Part shown: in pieces, positions 20,982 through 30,217 of the stretch
Numbering within the stretch: the stretch's first letter is position 1
Layout of the letters: the number at the start of each line of letters is the position of its first letter
Assembly (NCBI RefSeq): GCF_002008165.1
Contig: NZ_MRDM01000011.1
Coordinates: forward strand, 1-64,000
Origin: Rhizobium laguerreae
GTDB taxonomy: Bacteria; Pseudomonadota; Alphaproteobacteria; Rhizobiales; Rhizobiaceae
Direction of reading: 5' to 3'
DNA length: 64,000 nucleotides
Translations under genes and position numbers: made by a program
Notes under the pieces: model-generated
Told to the model about the DNA's origin: nothing
Databases searched by the model: none
Seen by the model: only the letters and a program-made list of their open reading frames with translations

Positions 20982-23696
20982 ATGGTCAGCTTTGGCGGTA
21001 TAGCCCGCAAGTTATTTGGGTCTTCGAATGACCGCCGCGTGCGGTCCTACCAGCCGAACGTCACTGCCATCAACTCTATCGAAGAGAAGACGAAGGCCCT
21101 GACGGACGAGCAGCTCGCGGCAAAGACCGCGGAGTTTCGCGCCCTGCTCGCCGAGGGCAAGACGCTCGACGACATTCTGATCCCGGCCTTTGCCGTCGTG
21201 CGCGAAGCCTCGCGCCGCGTTCTTGGCCTGCGACCTTTTGACGTACAGCTGGTCGGCGGCATGATTCTGCATTCGAATGCGATCGCCGAGATGAAGACCG
21301 GCGAAGGCAAGACCCTCGTCGCCACCCTGCCGGTCTATCTGAACGCGCTTTCCGGTAAGGGTGTGCACGTCGTCACCGTCAACGATTACCTCGCCCAGCG
21401 CGATGCCGCCACCATGGGCCGCGTCTACGGCTTCCTCGGCATGACCACCGGGGTCATCGTCCACGGTCTCTCCGACGAGGAGCGCCACGCGGCCTATGCC
21501 TGCGACATCACCTACGCCACCAACAACGAACTCGGCTTCGATTATCTGCGCGATAACATGAAGTACGAGAAGAACCAGATGGTCCAGCGCGGCCACAACT
21601 TCGCAATCGTCGACGAAGTGGACTCGATCCTCGTCGACGAGGCGCGCACGCCGCTGATCATCTCCGGTCCGCTCGACGACCGCTCCGAACTCTATAATAC
21701 GATCGACGCCTACATTCCGCTGTTGGAGCCCAGCGACTACGAGATAGACGAGAAGCAGCGCTCCGCCAACTTCTCCGAAGAGGGCACCGAGAAGCTGGAA
21801 AACCTGCTCCGCCAGGCCGGCCTCCTGAAGGGCAACGCGCTCTACGACATCGAGAACGTTGCGATCGTCCACCACGTCAACAACGCGCTGAAGGCCCACA
21901 AGCTCTTCCAGCGCGACAAGGACTATATCGTCCGCAACGACGAAGTCGTCATCATCGACGAGTTCACCGGCCGTATGATGCCGGGCCGCCGCTATTCGGA
22001 AGGCCAGCACCAGGCGCTCGAAGCCAAGGAAAAGGTACAGATCCAGCCGGAAAACCAGACGCTGGCCTCGATCACCTTCCAGAACTATTTCCGCATGTAC
22101 GACAAGCTCGCCGGCATGACCGGTACGGCGCAGACGGAAGCGGAAGAATTCGCCAACATCTATAATCTCGATGTCATCGAGGTCCCGACCAACCTGCCGA
22201 TCAAGCGCCTCGACGAGGACGACGAGGTCTACCGGACCTTCGACGAGAAGTTCAAGGCGATCATCGAGGAGATCCTCGACGCCCACAAGCGCGGCCAGCC
22301 GGTGCTGGTCGGCACCACCTCGATCGAGAAATCGGAACTGCTCGCCGAGCGCCTGCGCAAGCAGGGCTTCGACGACTTCAAGGTTCTGAACGCCCGCTAC
22401 CACGAGCAGGAAGCCTATATCGTCGCCCAGGCCGGCGTGCCGGGTGCCATCACCATCGCCACCAACATGGCCGGCCGCGGCACCGACATCCAGCTCGGCG
22501 GCAACCTCGACATGCGCATCGAGCGCGAACTCGGCGAAGTCGAAGCCGGTCCGGAGCGTGACGCCCGGATCCAGGCGATCATCGAGGAGATCAAGGAACT
22601 CAAGCAGAAGGCGCTCGACGCCGGCGGCCTCTACGTCATCGCCACCGAACGCCATGAAAGCCGCCGCATCGACAACCAGCTGCGCGGCCGCTCCGGCCGT
22701 CAGGGCGACCCCGGCCGCTCGAAGTTCTACCTGTCGCTTCAGGACGACCTGATGCGCATCTTCGGCTCCGACCGCATGGACAGCATGCTGACCAAGCTCG
22801 GCCTCAAGGAGGGCGAGGCGATCGTCCATCCCTGGATCAACAAGGCCCTGGAGCGCGCCCAGAAGAAGGTCGAAGCCCGCAACTTCGACATCCGCAAGAA
22901 CCTCCTGAAGTATGACGACGTTCTCAACGATCAGCGCAAGGTGGTCTTCGAGCAGCGCCTCGAACTGATGGAATCGACCAATATTTCCGAGACCGTTTCC
23001 GACATGCGCCGTGAGGTGATCGAGGACATGGTCGAAAAGCATATCCCAGAGCGCGCCTATGCCGAACAATGGGATGCCGCCGGCCTGAAGACCGGGGCTT
23101 TGAACATCCTCAATCTCGACCTGCCGGTCGAGGACTGGGTGAAGGAAGAAGGCATCGGCGAGGACGACATCCGCGAGCGCCTGACGGAAGCCGCCAATGC
23201 GGCCTTCACGGAAAAGGCCGAGCGTTTCGGCGACGACATCATGCATTATGTCGAACGCTCGATCGTCATGCAGACGCTCGATCATCTCTGGCGCGAGCAC
23301 ATCGTCAACCTCGACCATCTGCGCTCCGTCATCGGCTTCCGCGGCTATGCCCAGCGCGATCCGCTGCAGGAGTACAAGTCGGAGGCCTTCGAGCTCTTCA
23401 CGGCGCTGCTCAACAATCTGCGCGAGGCCGTCACCGCTCAACTGATGCGCGTCGAACTGGTGCAGCAGGCCCCTGCCGAGCCTGAACCGCCGCTGATGCA
23501 GGCCCATCACCTGGATCCGACGACCGGCGAGGACGATTTCGCCCCGGCGATCTACCAGGCGTCGGAAGTCGTTTCTCCTGAAAACCGCAACCCGGATGAC
23601 CCAGCCACCTGGGGCAAGGTCGGCCGCAACGAGACCTGCCCCTGTGGTTCCGGCAAGAAATACAAGCACTGCCACGGCGCCTTCGAGCAGGTCTGA
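20982..23696 (+). CDS. secA: Protein translocase ATPase SecA
   Basis: A 904-residue motor that pushes preproteins through SecYEG. Walker A is [13 protein letters not shown]; the DEAD-like box follows in [13 protein letters not shown]. The preprotein cross-linking domain, helical scaffold and second ATPase domain ([11 protein letters not shown]) come in the usual order. The C-terminus ends in the SecB/lipid-binding zinc motif [14 protein letters not shown]. The ATG is preceded by GAGAAAGGG. Length is normal for alphaproteobacteria. Confidence 0.99.
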   Translation: MVSFGGIARKLFGSSNDRRVRSYQPNVTAINSIEEKTKALTDEQLAAKTAEFRALLAEGKTLDDILIPAFAVVREASRRVLGLRPFDVQLVGGMILHSNAIAEMKTGEGKTLVATLPVYLNALSGKGVHVVTVNDYLAQRDAATMGRVYGFLGMTTGVIVHGLSDEERHAAYACDITYATNNELGFDYLRDNMKYEKNQMVQRGHNFAIVDEVDSILVDEARTPLIISGPLDDRSELYNTIDAYIPLLEPSDYEIDEKQRSANFSEEGTEKLENLLRQAGLLKGNALYDIENVAIVHHVNNALKAHKLFQRDKDYIVRNDEVVIIDEFTGRMMPGRRYSEGQHQALEAKEKVQIQPENQTLASITFQNYFRMYDKLAGMTGTAQTEAEEFANIYNLDVIEVPTNLPIKRLDEDDEVYRTFDEKFKAIIEEILDAHKRGQPVLVGTTSIEKSELLAERLRKQGFDDFKVLNARYHEQEAYIVAQAGVPGAITIATNMAGRGTDIQLGGNLDMRIERELGEVEAGPERDARIQAIIEEIKELKQKALDAGGLYVIATERHESRRIDNQLRGRSGRQGDPGRSKFYLSLQDDLMRIFGSDRMDSMLTKLGLKEGEAIVHPWINKALERAQKKVEARNFDIRKNLLKYDDVLNDQRKVVFEQRLELMESTNISETVSDMRREVIEDMVEKHIPERAYAEQWDAAGLKTGALNILNLDLPVEDWVKEEGIGEDDIRERLTEAANAAFTEKAERFGDDIMHYVERSIVMQTLDHLWREHIVNLDHLRSVIGFRGYAQRDPLQEYKSEAFELFTALLNNLREAVTAQLMRVELVQQAPAEPEPPLMQAHHLDPTTGEDDFAPAIYQASEVVSPENRNPDDPATWGKVGRNETCPCGSGKKYKHCHGAFEQV

Positions 23697-23717
23697 GGCA
23701 AGCCCGCAAAGATCCGC

Positions 23718-23749
23718 GAAAATGCCGCCTTCGGGCGGCATTTTCTTTT
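23718..23749 (+). terminator. Rho-independent terminator of secA
   Basis: AAAATGCCGCC and GGCGGCATTTT form an 11-bp stem closed by a stable TTCG tetraloop, followed by TTTTCTTTT. It lies 21 bases past the secA stop and is among the best terminators in the window. Confidence 0.93.
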
Positions 23750-23868
23750 CTGCGGCAATGCCGGAAAGCCGGAATTTCAGCGTCGGGCGGCAGACCCTAT
23801 CCGGAACCGTTTCTTAACCCTGTTCTGTCAAGACTTCAGGGGCGATTTGCCTGACCTCAGAGTTTTGC

Positions 23869-25293
23869 GTGTTCATCATGGCGGTCATAGAAACAGCGGA
23901 GAAGATGCTGCCCGCGGGCCTGCGCCCGATCGGCGGCCGCACGCTGCGTTTGCTTGCTGCCGTGCTCACCGAGCGCGGTGAGAGGGCGGCCGCCCAGCGC
24001 ATGGCGCTGACGGCCTTTTCGATCCGTATCCTCAGCGCCGCACTCGCCTTCGTCTCGCAGATCGTGCTCGCCCGGCTGATGGGAGAATATGAATACGGCA
24101 TCTTCGTTTTCGTCTGGGTGCTGGTCGTCGTCTTCGGCGATCTCTCATGCCTCGGTTTCCACACCGCGATCGTCCGCTTCCTGCCGCAATACAGGGCAGC
24201 GGGCGCTTTCGAGGAAATCCGCGGCCTGACCGGCACGGCGCGCATCTTTGCGCTGCTGTCCGGCACGGCAGTGCTCGCAGCCGGCATGCTCGGGCTGCAT
24301 TTCTTCGGCGGTATGATCCAGGTCTATTATCTCGTTCCGATCTTCATCGGCCTGCTCGCCATGCCGATGATCGCACTCGGCGACATTCTGGAAGGCACGT
24401 CACGGGCAAACCATTGGCCGGTGATGGCGCTGGGCCCGGTCTATATCGTCCGCCCGATTCTCATCATCCTCTTCATGCTGATCGCGATTGCCATCGGCGC
24501 CGAACACACGGCCGTCACCGCGATGCAGGCAGCGCTCGCCGCCACCTACGTCACTGCTCTCGGCCAATATGCCGCAACGCTCTACCGCTTTCGCCGGCAT
24601 TATGACGACGGCCCGCGCAAGGTCGACTTCCTCGCCTGGTTCAGCGTCGCCTTTCCGATTTTCCTGATCGAGGGCGTGAGCTTCCTGCTGACCAATTCCG
24701 ACGTCGTCGTCGTCGGCATCTTCCTCGAGCCGCACGATGTCGCCATCTACTTCGCCGCCGCCAAGACGATGGCGCTGGTGCATTTCATTAATTTCTCGGT
24801 CAAGGCAGCCTCCGGCCCGCGCTTTTCCTCGATCATCGCCGAAGGCGACCAAGACCAGTTGGCAGCAGCTGCCATCGACTCCGCGCGCTGGACCTTCTGG
24901 CCGGCGCTCGGGGTCGGCCTTGTCGTGCTTGCGGCCGGCCATCTGCTGCTGTCGCTCTTCGGCGGCGCTTTTACATCAGGTTATCTGGTCATGGCGATCC
25001 TGCTCGCCGGCATCCTCGCCAAATCGCTGGTCGGCCCGGCCGAAACGCTGCTGATGATGGCGGGCAAGCAGAACCTCTGCGTCGCGCTCTATGCCGGCGC
25101 ACTGACGGCCAATGTCGGCCTCAACCTCGCTTTGATCCCGCATTACGGCATCGAAGGCACGGCGATCGCCACGGCCTCCGCCATGGCCGTTGAGGCAATC
25201 CTGCTGCATGTCGCCGTGCGCCGCACCCTCGGCATCGTTCTTTTCGCCTTCGCCAGCCCCTCCGCCGCAACGCCAGAAATGAGAGTTCGATAG
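23869..25293 (+). CDS. Oligosaccharide flippase family protein (polysaccharide export)
   Basis: A 474-residue multispanning membrane protein of the MOP/MATE-like polysaccharide transporter superfamily (Wzx, MviN and PST-type). Roughly 12 to 14 hydrophobic helices are visible, beginning near residue 45. Segments such as MALTAFSIRILSAALAFVSQ and FLLTNSDVVVVGIFLEPHDV are typical. It probably flips lipid-linked sugars across the inner membrane; the substrate is unknown. The start may be 23869 or ATG 23878. The stop codon directly abuts the ATG of the next gene, so the two form a translational pair. Confidence 0.85.
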   Translation: MFIMAVIETAEKMLPAGLRPIGGRTLRLLAAVLTERGERAAAQRMALTAFSIRILSAALAFVSQIVLARLMGEYEYGIFVFVWVLVVVFGDLSCLGFHTAIVRFLPQYRAAGAFEEIRGLTGTARIFALLSGTAVLAAGMLGLHFFGGMIQVYYLVPIFIGLLAMPMIALGDILEGTSRANHWPVMALGPVYIVRPILIILFMLIAIAIGAEHTAVTAMQAALAATYVTALGQYAATLYRFRRHYDDGPRKVDFLAWFSVAFPIFLIEGVSFLLTNSDVVVVGIFLEPHDVAIYFAAAKTMALVHFINFSVKAASGPRFSSIIAEGDQDQLAAAAIDSARWTFWPALGVGLVVLAAGHLLLSLFGGAFTSGYLVMAILLAGILAKSLVGPAETLLMMAGKQNLCVALYAGALTANVGLNLALIPHYGIEGTAIATASAMAVEAILLHVAVRRTLGIVLFAFASPSAATPEMRVR

Positions 25294-26571
25294 ATGGTGC
25301 GTGTTCCCCCCGTTACCGAAAGTACCGACAGCGCAGCAAACCGCATGGTGCATGATCTCGCAGCGCTGCATTTCGAAGCGCCGCAGGCCGAGGCCCGCGC
25401 CGAGATCGGCCGGCCGGGGCGCGAGCTCTGCCTCTATCCGGGCAAGCTCGGCTATGAGCTTCAGGATGAGCTCGATTTCCTCTCCAACCGGGCGATGGAA
25501 CCGAACGTCTTTTTCTCCGGCCGTTTCCTCGCCCCCGCCATGCCGCGGCTCGAAGACCGGCAGGTGAACTTCGCCCTGATCCGCGATCACAATGCCGGCC
25601 GCAGCCGCATGCGCTTCCTCTTGCCATTTTCGGTCGACAAGCCGGGCTTTGCCGTCGGCCCGTCAATCATCCGCGGCTGGTCGAACAGCTTTGGTCCGCT
25701 CGGCACGCCGCTCGTCGATGGCGAGGATGCCGCCGAAACCCTCGACAACCTCTTCGACGGGCTGACCGCGCGTGATCTCAATCTGCCCAGCATAATGGTC
25801 CTGCCGGATCTCAGGCTGAACGGGATCTTCGTGCGCATGGTCAAGGCCGTTGCGCTCAGCCGCAATCTTCCCGTCACCGTTACCAATCCATACCTGCGCC
25901 CGATGCTGCAGAGCGAGGAAGAGGCGCCGGTCTATCTCGGCAAAACCATCTCCTCCTCGCATATGCGCGAGATGCGCCGCCAGTGGCGCCTGCTGGAGGA
26001 AAAGGGAACCGCGGTCTATGCCGTCGCCCGCCAGCCGCGCGAAATCCATACCCGCTTCGAGGAATTCCTGGCGATGGAAGCCGGTGGCTGGAAGGGCAAG
26101 CGGCGAAGCGCTCTCGTCACCGATCGTTATCACACGGCATTCGCCCGCGAGGCGGTGTCGAACCTTGCCGCCGGCGATGCCGTGCGCATACACACGATCG
26201 ACCTCAACGGCAAGGCGATCGCCGCCATCGTCGTGCTGATGATGGGCGGCGAGGCCTATACCTGGAAGACCGCCTACGACGAAAACTATGCCCGCTATTC
26301 GCCGGGCAAGCTGCTGATGAGCGAACTCACCGAATGGCATCTCGACGATGCCAATATCGTCCGCTCCGATTCCTGCGCCGTCTCGGATCATCCGATCATG
26401 AGCCGCTTCTGGCAGGAGCGCGAGGAGATGGGAACGCTGGTGATCGGCCTGACGCAGAACAGCGACCGCGACATGCGCCAGGTCACCGCCCAGCTTCACA
26501 TGTACCGCAGCACCCGCAATATGGCGAAGATGCTGCGCGAAAAGATCATGTCGCTTGCCGGCCGGGGCTAA
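25294..26571 (+). CDS. CelD/BioF2-like GNAT-fold acyltransferase
   Basis: A 425-residue protein with the CelD/BioF2-like acetyltransferase domain (Acetyltransf_6 type, about 220-370), as in proteins assisting cellulose and exopolysaccharide production. Core segments are SSHMREMRRQWRLLEEKGTA, FEEFLAMEAGGWKGKRRSAL and KAIAAIVVLMMGGEAYTWKT. There is no signal peptide or membrane helix, so it is cytoplasmic. Its ATG immediately follows the flippase stop with no gap. Together they suggest acylation of a sugar intermediate, followed by export; this is inference. Confidence 0.82.
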   Translation: MVRVPPVTESTDSAANRMVHDLAALHFEAPQAEARAEIGRPGRELCLYPGKLGYELQDELDFLSNRAMEPNVFFSGRFLAPAMPRLEDRQVNFALIRDHNAGRSRMRFLLPFSVDKPGFAVGPSIIRGWSNSFGPLGTPLVDGEDAAETLDNLFDGLTARDLNLPSIMVLPDLRLNGIFVRMVKAVALSRNLPVTVTNPYLRPMLQSEEEAPVYLGKTISSSHMREMRRQWRLLEEKGTAVYAVARQPREIHTRFEEFLAMEAGGWKGKRRSALVTDRYHTAFAREAVSNLAAGDAVRIHTIDLNGKAIAAIVVLMMGGEAYTWKTAYDENYARYSPGKLLMSELTEWHLDDANIVRSDSCAVSDHPIMSRFWQEREEMGTLVIGLTQNSDRDMRQVTAQLHMYRSTRNMAKMLREKIMSLAGRG

Positions 26572-26597
26572 GCATTCCAGCAAAATGCGTAGCGGTT

Positions 26598-28229
26598 CTA
26601 TCCTTCGCTGGCAGCCCTTTCGCGCAGCAGCCGGCGGATCACCTTGCCGGTGGTGGTCAGCGGCAATGCATCGATGAATTCCACTTCGCGCGGATATTCG
26701 TGCATCGAAAGCCGCGTCTTCACCCATTCCCTGATGTCGGCGGCCAGCGCCTCGCTTGGATGATGGCCTGGTGAAAGCACGATATAGGCCTTGACGATTT
26801 CGGTGCGCACGGCATCGGGTTTGCCGACGGCGGCGGCAAGCTGTACGGCGGGATGGCCGATCAGGCAGTCCTCGATCTCGGCGGGGCCGATGCGATATCC
26901 CGACGAGGTGATCACGTCGTCGTCGCGTCCGTCGAAGGTAATATAGCCCTCAGCGTCCTGCCGGCCGATATCGCCGGTGAGCAGCCAGCCTTTGACGAAT
27001 TTTCGTTCCGTCGCTGCCATGTCGTCCCAGTAGCCGAGAAACATGACAGGATCGGGACTGGCGATCGCGATCTGGCCCGGTTCGCCGACGGGCAACTCGT
27101 CGCCCGTCTCGCTGACGATCGCAACGCGGTGCCCGGGCACCGCCCGTCCTATGGCGCCCGCCGTGGTGACGCCATAGGCAGCGCTCGACGCAAGCACGAA
27201 ATTGCACTCCGTCTGGCCGTAGAATTCGTTGACGGTGATGCCGAGCGTATGGCGCGCCCATTCATAGGTCTCGCGGCCGAGCGCCTCCCCGGCCGAACCG
27301 ATGGTGCGCAGCACCAGATCATATTTCGAGCGCGGATCGGACACGGACCGCATCAATCTCAGCGCCGTCGGCGGAATGAAGGCATTGCGCACCTTCATTT
27401 CGGCCATGATGCGATAAGCCATGCCGGCATCGAATTTCTGCGCCGGCGACGAAACGACGGGAACACCGAGCAGAAGGCTTGGCAGCAGCGCGTTGAGCAG
27501 CCCCCCGGCCCAGGCCCAGTCGGACGGCGTCCAGACCTTATCGCCCGGCCGCGGAAACCCCTCATGGGCGAACTGCATGCCCGGAATATGGCCGGGCAGG
27601 ACGCGGTGGCCATGCAACGCGCCCTTGGGCGGCCCCGTCGTTCCCGACGTGAAGATCATCAGCGCCGGGTCGTCCGGACCAGTTTTGGCGATGTCGAAGA
27701 CAGGGGGATGGCCATCCACCAGTTCGGCAAAAGCAGTCGCATCGGCACACGTCCCGTCGATGCTGACGATATGCTTCAACGCCGGCAGGCGTCCGCGGAT
27801 CTGCCGGATGCGTTCGAGACCAAAGCCGTTGGTGACGACGGCCGCGGCACCTGCCGCCTTCAGCCGATATTCCAGCGCCTCGACGCCGAAGAGCAGCGCC
27901 AGTGGCAGCGCAATCGCGCCGGTCTTGTAAATCGCCACATGTGCGATCACCGTTTCGAAGGATTGCGGCAATAGCAGCGCGACGCGATCGCCGCGTTTGA
28001 TATCTAGTGAGACGAGCGCATTTGCGAAGGCCGAGGAACGATCGGCGAGCGCGCGATAGGTCATCGCACGGTGATCGCCGTCGGGGCTGAAATGCTCAAG
28101 GCAGACGCGCTCCGGATCTTTCGCGGCCCAGTCGTCGCTGACGGCGCGGCCGATATTGAAATCCTCCGGAATCCGCCAGGAGAAATCGCGATAGAGATCG
28201 TCATAGCGATCGTGGGACGGCAGTTGCAT
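26598..28229 (-). CDS. AMP-dependent acyl-CoA synthetase
   Basis: A 543-residue ANL superfamily enzyme activating a carboxylic acid to acyl-AMP and then acyl-CoA. The AMP-binding P-loop is LMIFTSGTTGPPKGALHGH. The later adenine motif is FYGQTECN and the hinge is GWLLTGDIGRQD. The catalytic Lys is in LPLTTTGKVIRRLLRE near the C-terminus. The protein resembles medium-chain or acetyl/propionyl-like synthetases; substrate is not determinable. MQLPSHDRY at 28229 is preferred to the ATG at 28265. It is convergent with the BioF2-like gene and divergent from the aldo/keto reductase. Confidence 0.9.
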   Translation of the reverse strand: MQLPSHDRYDDLYRDFSWRIPEDFNIGRAVSDDWAAKDPERVCLEHFSPDGDHRAMTYRALADRSSAFANALVSLDIKRGDRVALLLPQSFETVIAHVAIYKTGAIALPLALLFGVEALEYRLKAAGAAAVVTNGFGLERIRQIRGRLPALKHIVSIDGTCADATAFAELVDGHPPVFDIAKTGPDDPALMIFTSGTTGPPKGALHGHRVLPGHIPGMQFAHEGFPRPGDKVWTPSDWAWAGGLLNALLPSLLLGVPVVSSPAQKFDAGMAYRIMAEMKVRNAFIPPTALRLMRSVSDPRSKYDLVLRTIGSAGEALGRETYEWARHTLGITVNEFYGQTECNFVLASSAAYGVTTAGAIGRAVPGHRVAIVSETGDELPVGEPGQIAIASPDPVMFLGYWDDMAATERKFVKGWLLTGDIGRQDAEGYITFDGRDDDVITSSGYRIGPAEIEDCLIGHPAVQLAAAVGKPDAVRTEIVKAYIVLSPGHHPSEALAADIREWVKTRLSMHEYPREVEFIDALPLTTTGKVIRRLLRERAASEG

Positions 28230-28445
28230 GGTCGGATTCCGGTAAAATGCTGCATCAGCTAACATCTTGCGGCGCTGATGTGCAAGCTGCAGCCGGAATC
28301 GACAGCGATGAGCCTCAGAAGGCGATCACGGATCATTGTGCGCATGCAGCATAGATTCTTCATCTGCCGCCCTGCGACTTTGGCCATCTCGCGCTAAATC
28401 ATGGAAAGCCGCCTGGGGTTATCAAATTCATCACGGAGCCGTTTC

Positions 28446-29426
28446 ATGGAATACGCAAAATTTGGCAAGACCGGTCTCGAAGTGTCGAAAATCTGCTTGG
28501 GCTGCATGACCTTTGGCGATCCCGGCCGGGGCAATCATGCCTGGAGCCTCAGGGAAGAAGAAAGCCGGACGATGATCAAGCAGGCGATCGACCTCGGCAT
28601 CAATTTTCTCGACACCGCCAACACCTACTCCAATGGTTCCTCGGAGGAGATCGTCGGCCGGGCCATAAAAGACTTCGCCAAACGCGAGGACATCGTGCTG
28701 GCGACCAAGGTGTTCAACCGCATGCGGCCGGGCCCGAACGGCGCCGGCCTGTCGCGCAAGGCGATCTTCGACGAGATCGACAACAGCCTGCGTCGCCTCG
28801 GCACCGACTACGTCGATCTCTACCAGATCCACCGCTTCGACTATACGACGCCGATCGAGGAAACGCTGGAAGCGCTGCACGACATCGTCAAATCGGGCAA
28901 GGCCCGTTATATCGGCGCCTCCTCCATGTATGCCTGGCAATTCGCCAAGGCGCTTTACGTCTCCAGACTGAACGGCTGGACCGAATTCGTCAGCATGCAG
29001 GATCACCTGAACCTGCTCTACCGTGAGGAGGAGCGCGAAATGCTGCCGCTCTGCGAGGATCAGAAGATCGCCGTCATCCCCTGGAGCCCGCTTGCCCGCG
29101 GCCGCCTGACTCGCGACTGGGACGAGACGACGGCCCGCAGCGAAACCGACGAATTCGGCACGACGCTCTACACCCAGTCCATCGATGCCGACCGCAAGAT
29201 CGTCGGGGCCGTGGCCGAAATCGCCAAAGCCCGCAACATCTCCCGCGCCCAGGTCGCAACCGCCTGGATCCTGCAGAAGAATGCGGTGACCGCCCCGATC
29301 ATCGGCGCGTCCAAACCGAACCACCTCACGGACGCCGTTGCCTCGCTCTCGGTCAAGCTTACCGACGAGGAAATCGCTGCACTGGAGGCACCCTACATCC
29401 CGCATGCCATCGCCGGCTTCAAGTAG
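28446..29426 (+). CDS. Aldo/keto reductase
   Basis: A 326-residue NADPH-dependent aldo/keto reductase of the YajO/Kv-beta-like group. Catalytic residues of the TIM barrel are visible: D and Y in FLDTANTYSNGSSEE, K in IVLATKVF, H in YQIHRFD. The physiological carbonyl substrate is unknown; members often detoxify aldehydes or methylglyoxal. MEYAKFGKTGLEVSK at 28446 is the standard N-terminus and has GGAG about seven bases upstream. The next gene is the convergent TetR regulator. Confidence 0.93.
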   Translation: MEYAKFGKTGLEVSKICLGCMTFGDPGRGNHAWSLREEESRTMIKQAIDLGINFLDTANTYSNGSSEEIVGRAIKDFAKREDIVLATKVFNRMRPGPNGAGLSRKAIFDEIDNSLRRLGTDYVDLYQIHRFDYTTPIEETLEALHDIVKSGKARYIGASSMYAWQFAKALYVSRLNGWTEFVSMQDHLNLLYREEEREMLPLCEDQKIAVIPWSPLARGRLTRDWDETTARSETDEFGTTLYTQSIDADRKIVGAVAEIAKARNISRAQVATAWILQKNAVTAPIIGASKPNHLTDAVASLSVKLTDEEIAALEAPYIPHAIAGFK

Positions 29427-29464
29427 CCGCTGGCTTCTCGGTCCTCAGGCACATGCAAGATAGA

Positions 29465-29486
29465 TCCCTCTCCACGTGGAGAGGGA
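29465..29486. terminator. Perfect 22-bp palindrome between convergent genes
   Basis: TCCCTCTCCAC followed by its exact reverse complement, extended less perfectly to GATC on both ends. It lies 38 bases after the aldo/keto reductase stop and 30 before the TetR stop. It is probably a bidirectional terminator without a strong T run, or a dispersed repeat. Confidence 0.5.
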
Positions 29487-29516
29487 GATCGAAACCAGCG
29501 CCATTCGCGACTGAGA

Positions 29517-30095
29517 TTATGTCTGGCTTTCAGGATCGAGCTGCCGGCGCATCGTCACCAGAAACTGCTCGGCAAGCGCTCTGTCTTCGACAGCACGAGC
29601 AAGAATGACGGCACCCATCATCGATGAGAGTGTCGTCGTCGCATTGGCGCGGCGCTCCTCTTCCGTTTCCCCGGGAACGATATCGGCAAGCGTGTCGACC
29701 AGCACAGACAGCCCATCGCTGAAGACCGCGCGGACCGCGCCGCGGCTGCGGCTGACTTCCTGGATCAGCGTTGCAAAGACACAGCTGCCGCCCGGATCGT
29801 CAACCGTGCGCCAGTGGATATAATGATCGAGAAGCGCTGCCAGCGGCCGGTCCGGCGATTCGGCGATATGCTCCTTCCAGCGCGTCTCGACCTTGTCGAT
29901 CAGCTTGCGGCTGACCTCAAGCGCCAAGTCGTCCTTCGAACCGAAATGACCGTAAAAGCCGCCATGCGTCAGCCCGGCCGCCTTCATGATGTCGGCAACG
30001 CCGACCCCGTCGAAACCGTTTTCGCGGAAAAGCACGCCGGCAACGCTCAGGATCTTTTCGCGGTTCTCGGCAAATTTTTCGCGGCTGACCCGCAT
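29517..30095 (-). CDS. TetR/AcrR family transcriptional regulator
   Basis: A 192-residue repressor-type regulator. The N-terminal helix-turn-helix is clear: VADIMKAAGLTHGGFYGHFG followed by SKDDL. The C-terminal ligand domain resembles TetR proteins of the NemR/LfrR-like group, with one Cys in GGSCVFATL that could sense electrophiles, though this is speculation. It is divergent from an MFS transporter, and two matching palindromes lie between them. The likely role is ligand-relieved repression of the transporter and itself. Confidence 0.92.
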   Translation of the reverse strand: MRVSREKFAENREKILSVAGVLFRENGFDGVGVADIMKAAGLTHGGFYGHFGSKDDLALEVSRKLIDKVETRWKEHIAESPDRPLAALLDHYIHWRTVDDPGGSCVFATLIQEVSRSRGAVRAVFSDGLSVLVDTLADIVPGETEEERRANATTTLSSMMGAVILARAVEDRALAEQFLVTMRRQLDPESQT

Positions 30096-30125
30096 TTGTC
30101 ATCTCCAGAAATAGTCGCTTGACAA

Positions 30126-30173
30126 AATATATGACGTCCATCATCAATACGCAAGAAATATGATGACCATCAT
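30126..30173. promoter_or_regulatory. Double operator and tetR promoter in the tetR/MFS intergenic region
   Basis: Two 14-base palindromes, ATGACGTCCATCAT (30131-30144) and ATGATGACCATCAT (30160-30173), share arms ATGATG/CATCAT around two bases, and their centres are 29 bases apart. On the minus strand TTGCGT (30154-30149) and TATATT (30131-30126), with a 17-base spacer, form a good tetR promoter; the first palindrome occupies the spacer. TATGAT at 30159-30164 overlaps the second palindrome and may be the MFS -10. This layout fits autorepression plus repression of the transporter. Confidence 0.7.
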
Positions 30174-30217
30174 GTAAATCGGTCCTGTATTTCCCGAACC
30201 TGAATTCAACCGGAATC

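Noticed and set aside
21012..23741. A 909-codon open frame antisense to secA
   Set aside because: High-GC codon bias leaves the antisense frame open. Its translation is a repetitive Val/Asp/Leu/Arg-rich string with no domain, and secA itself is fully conserved.
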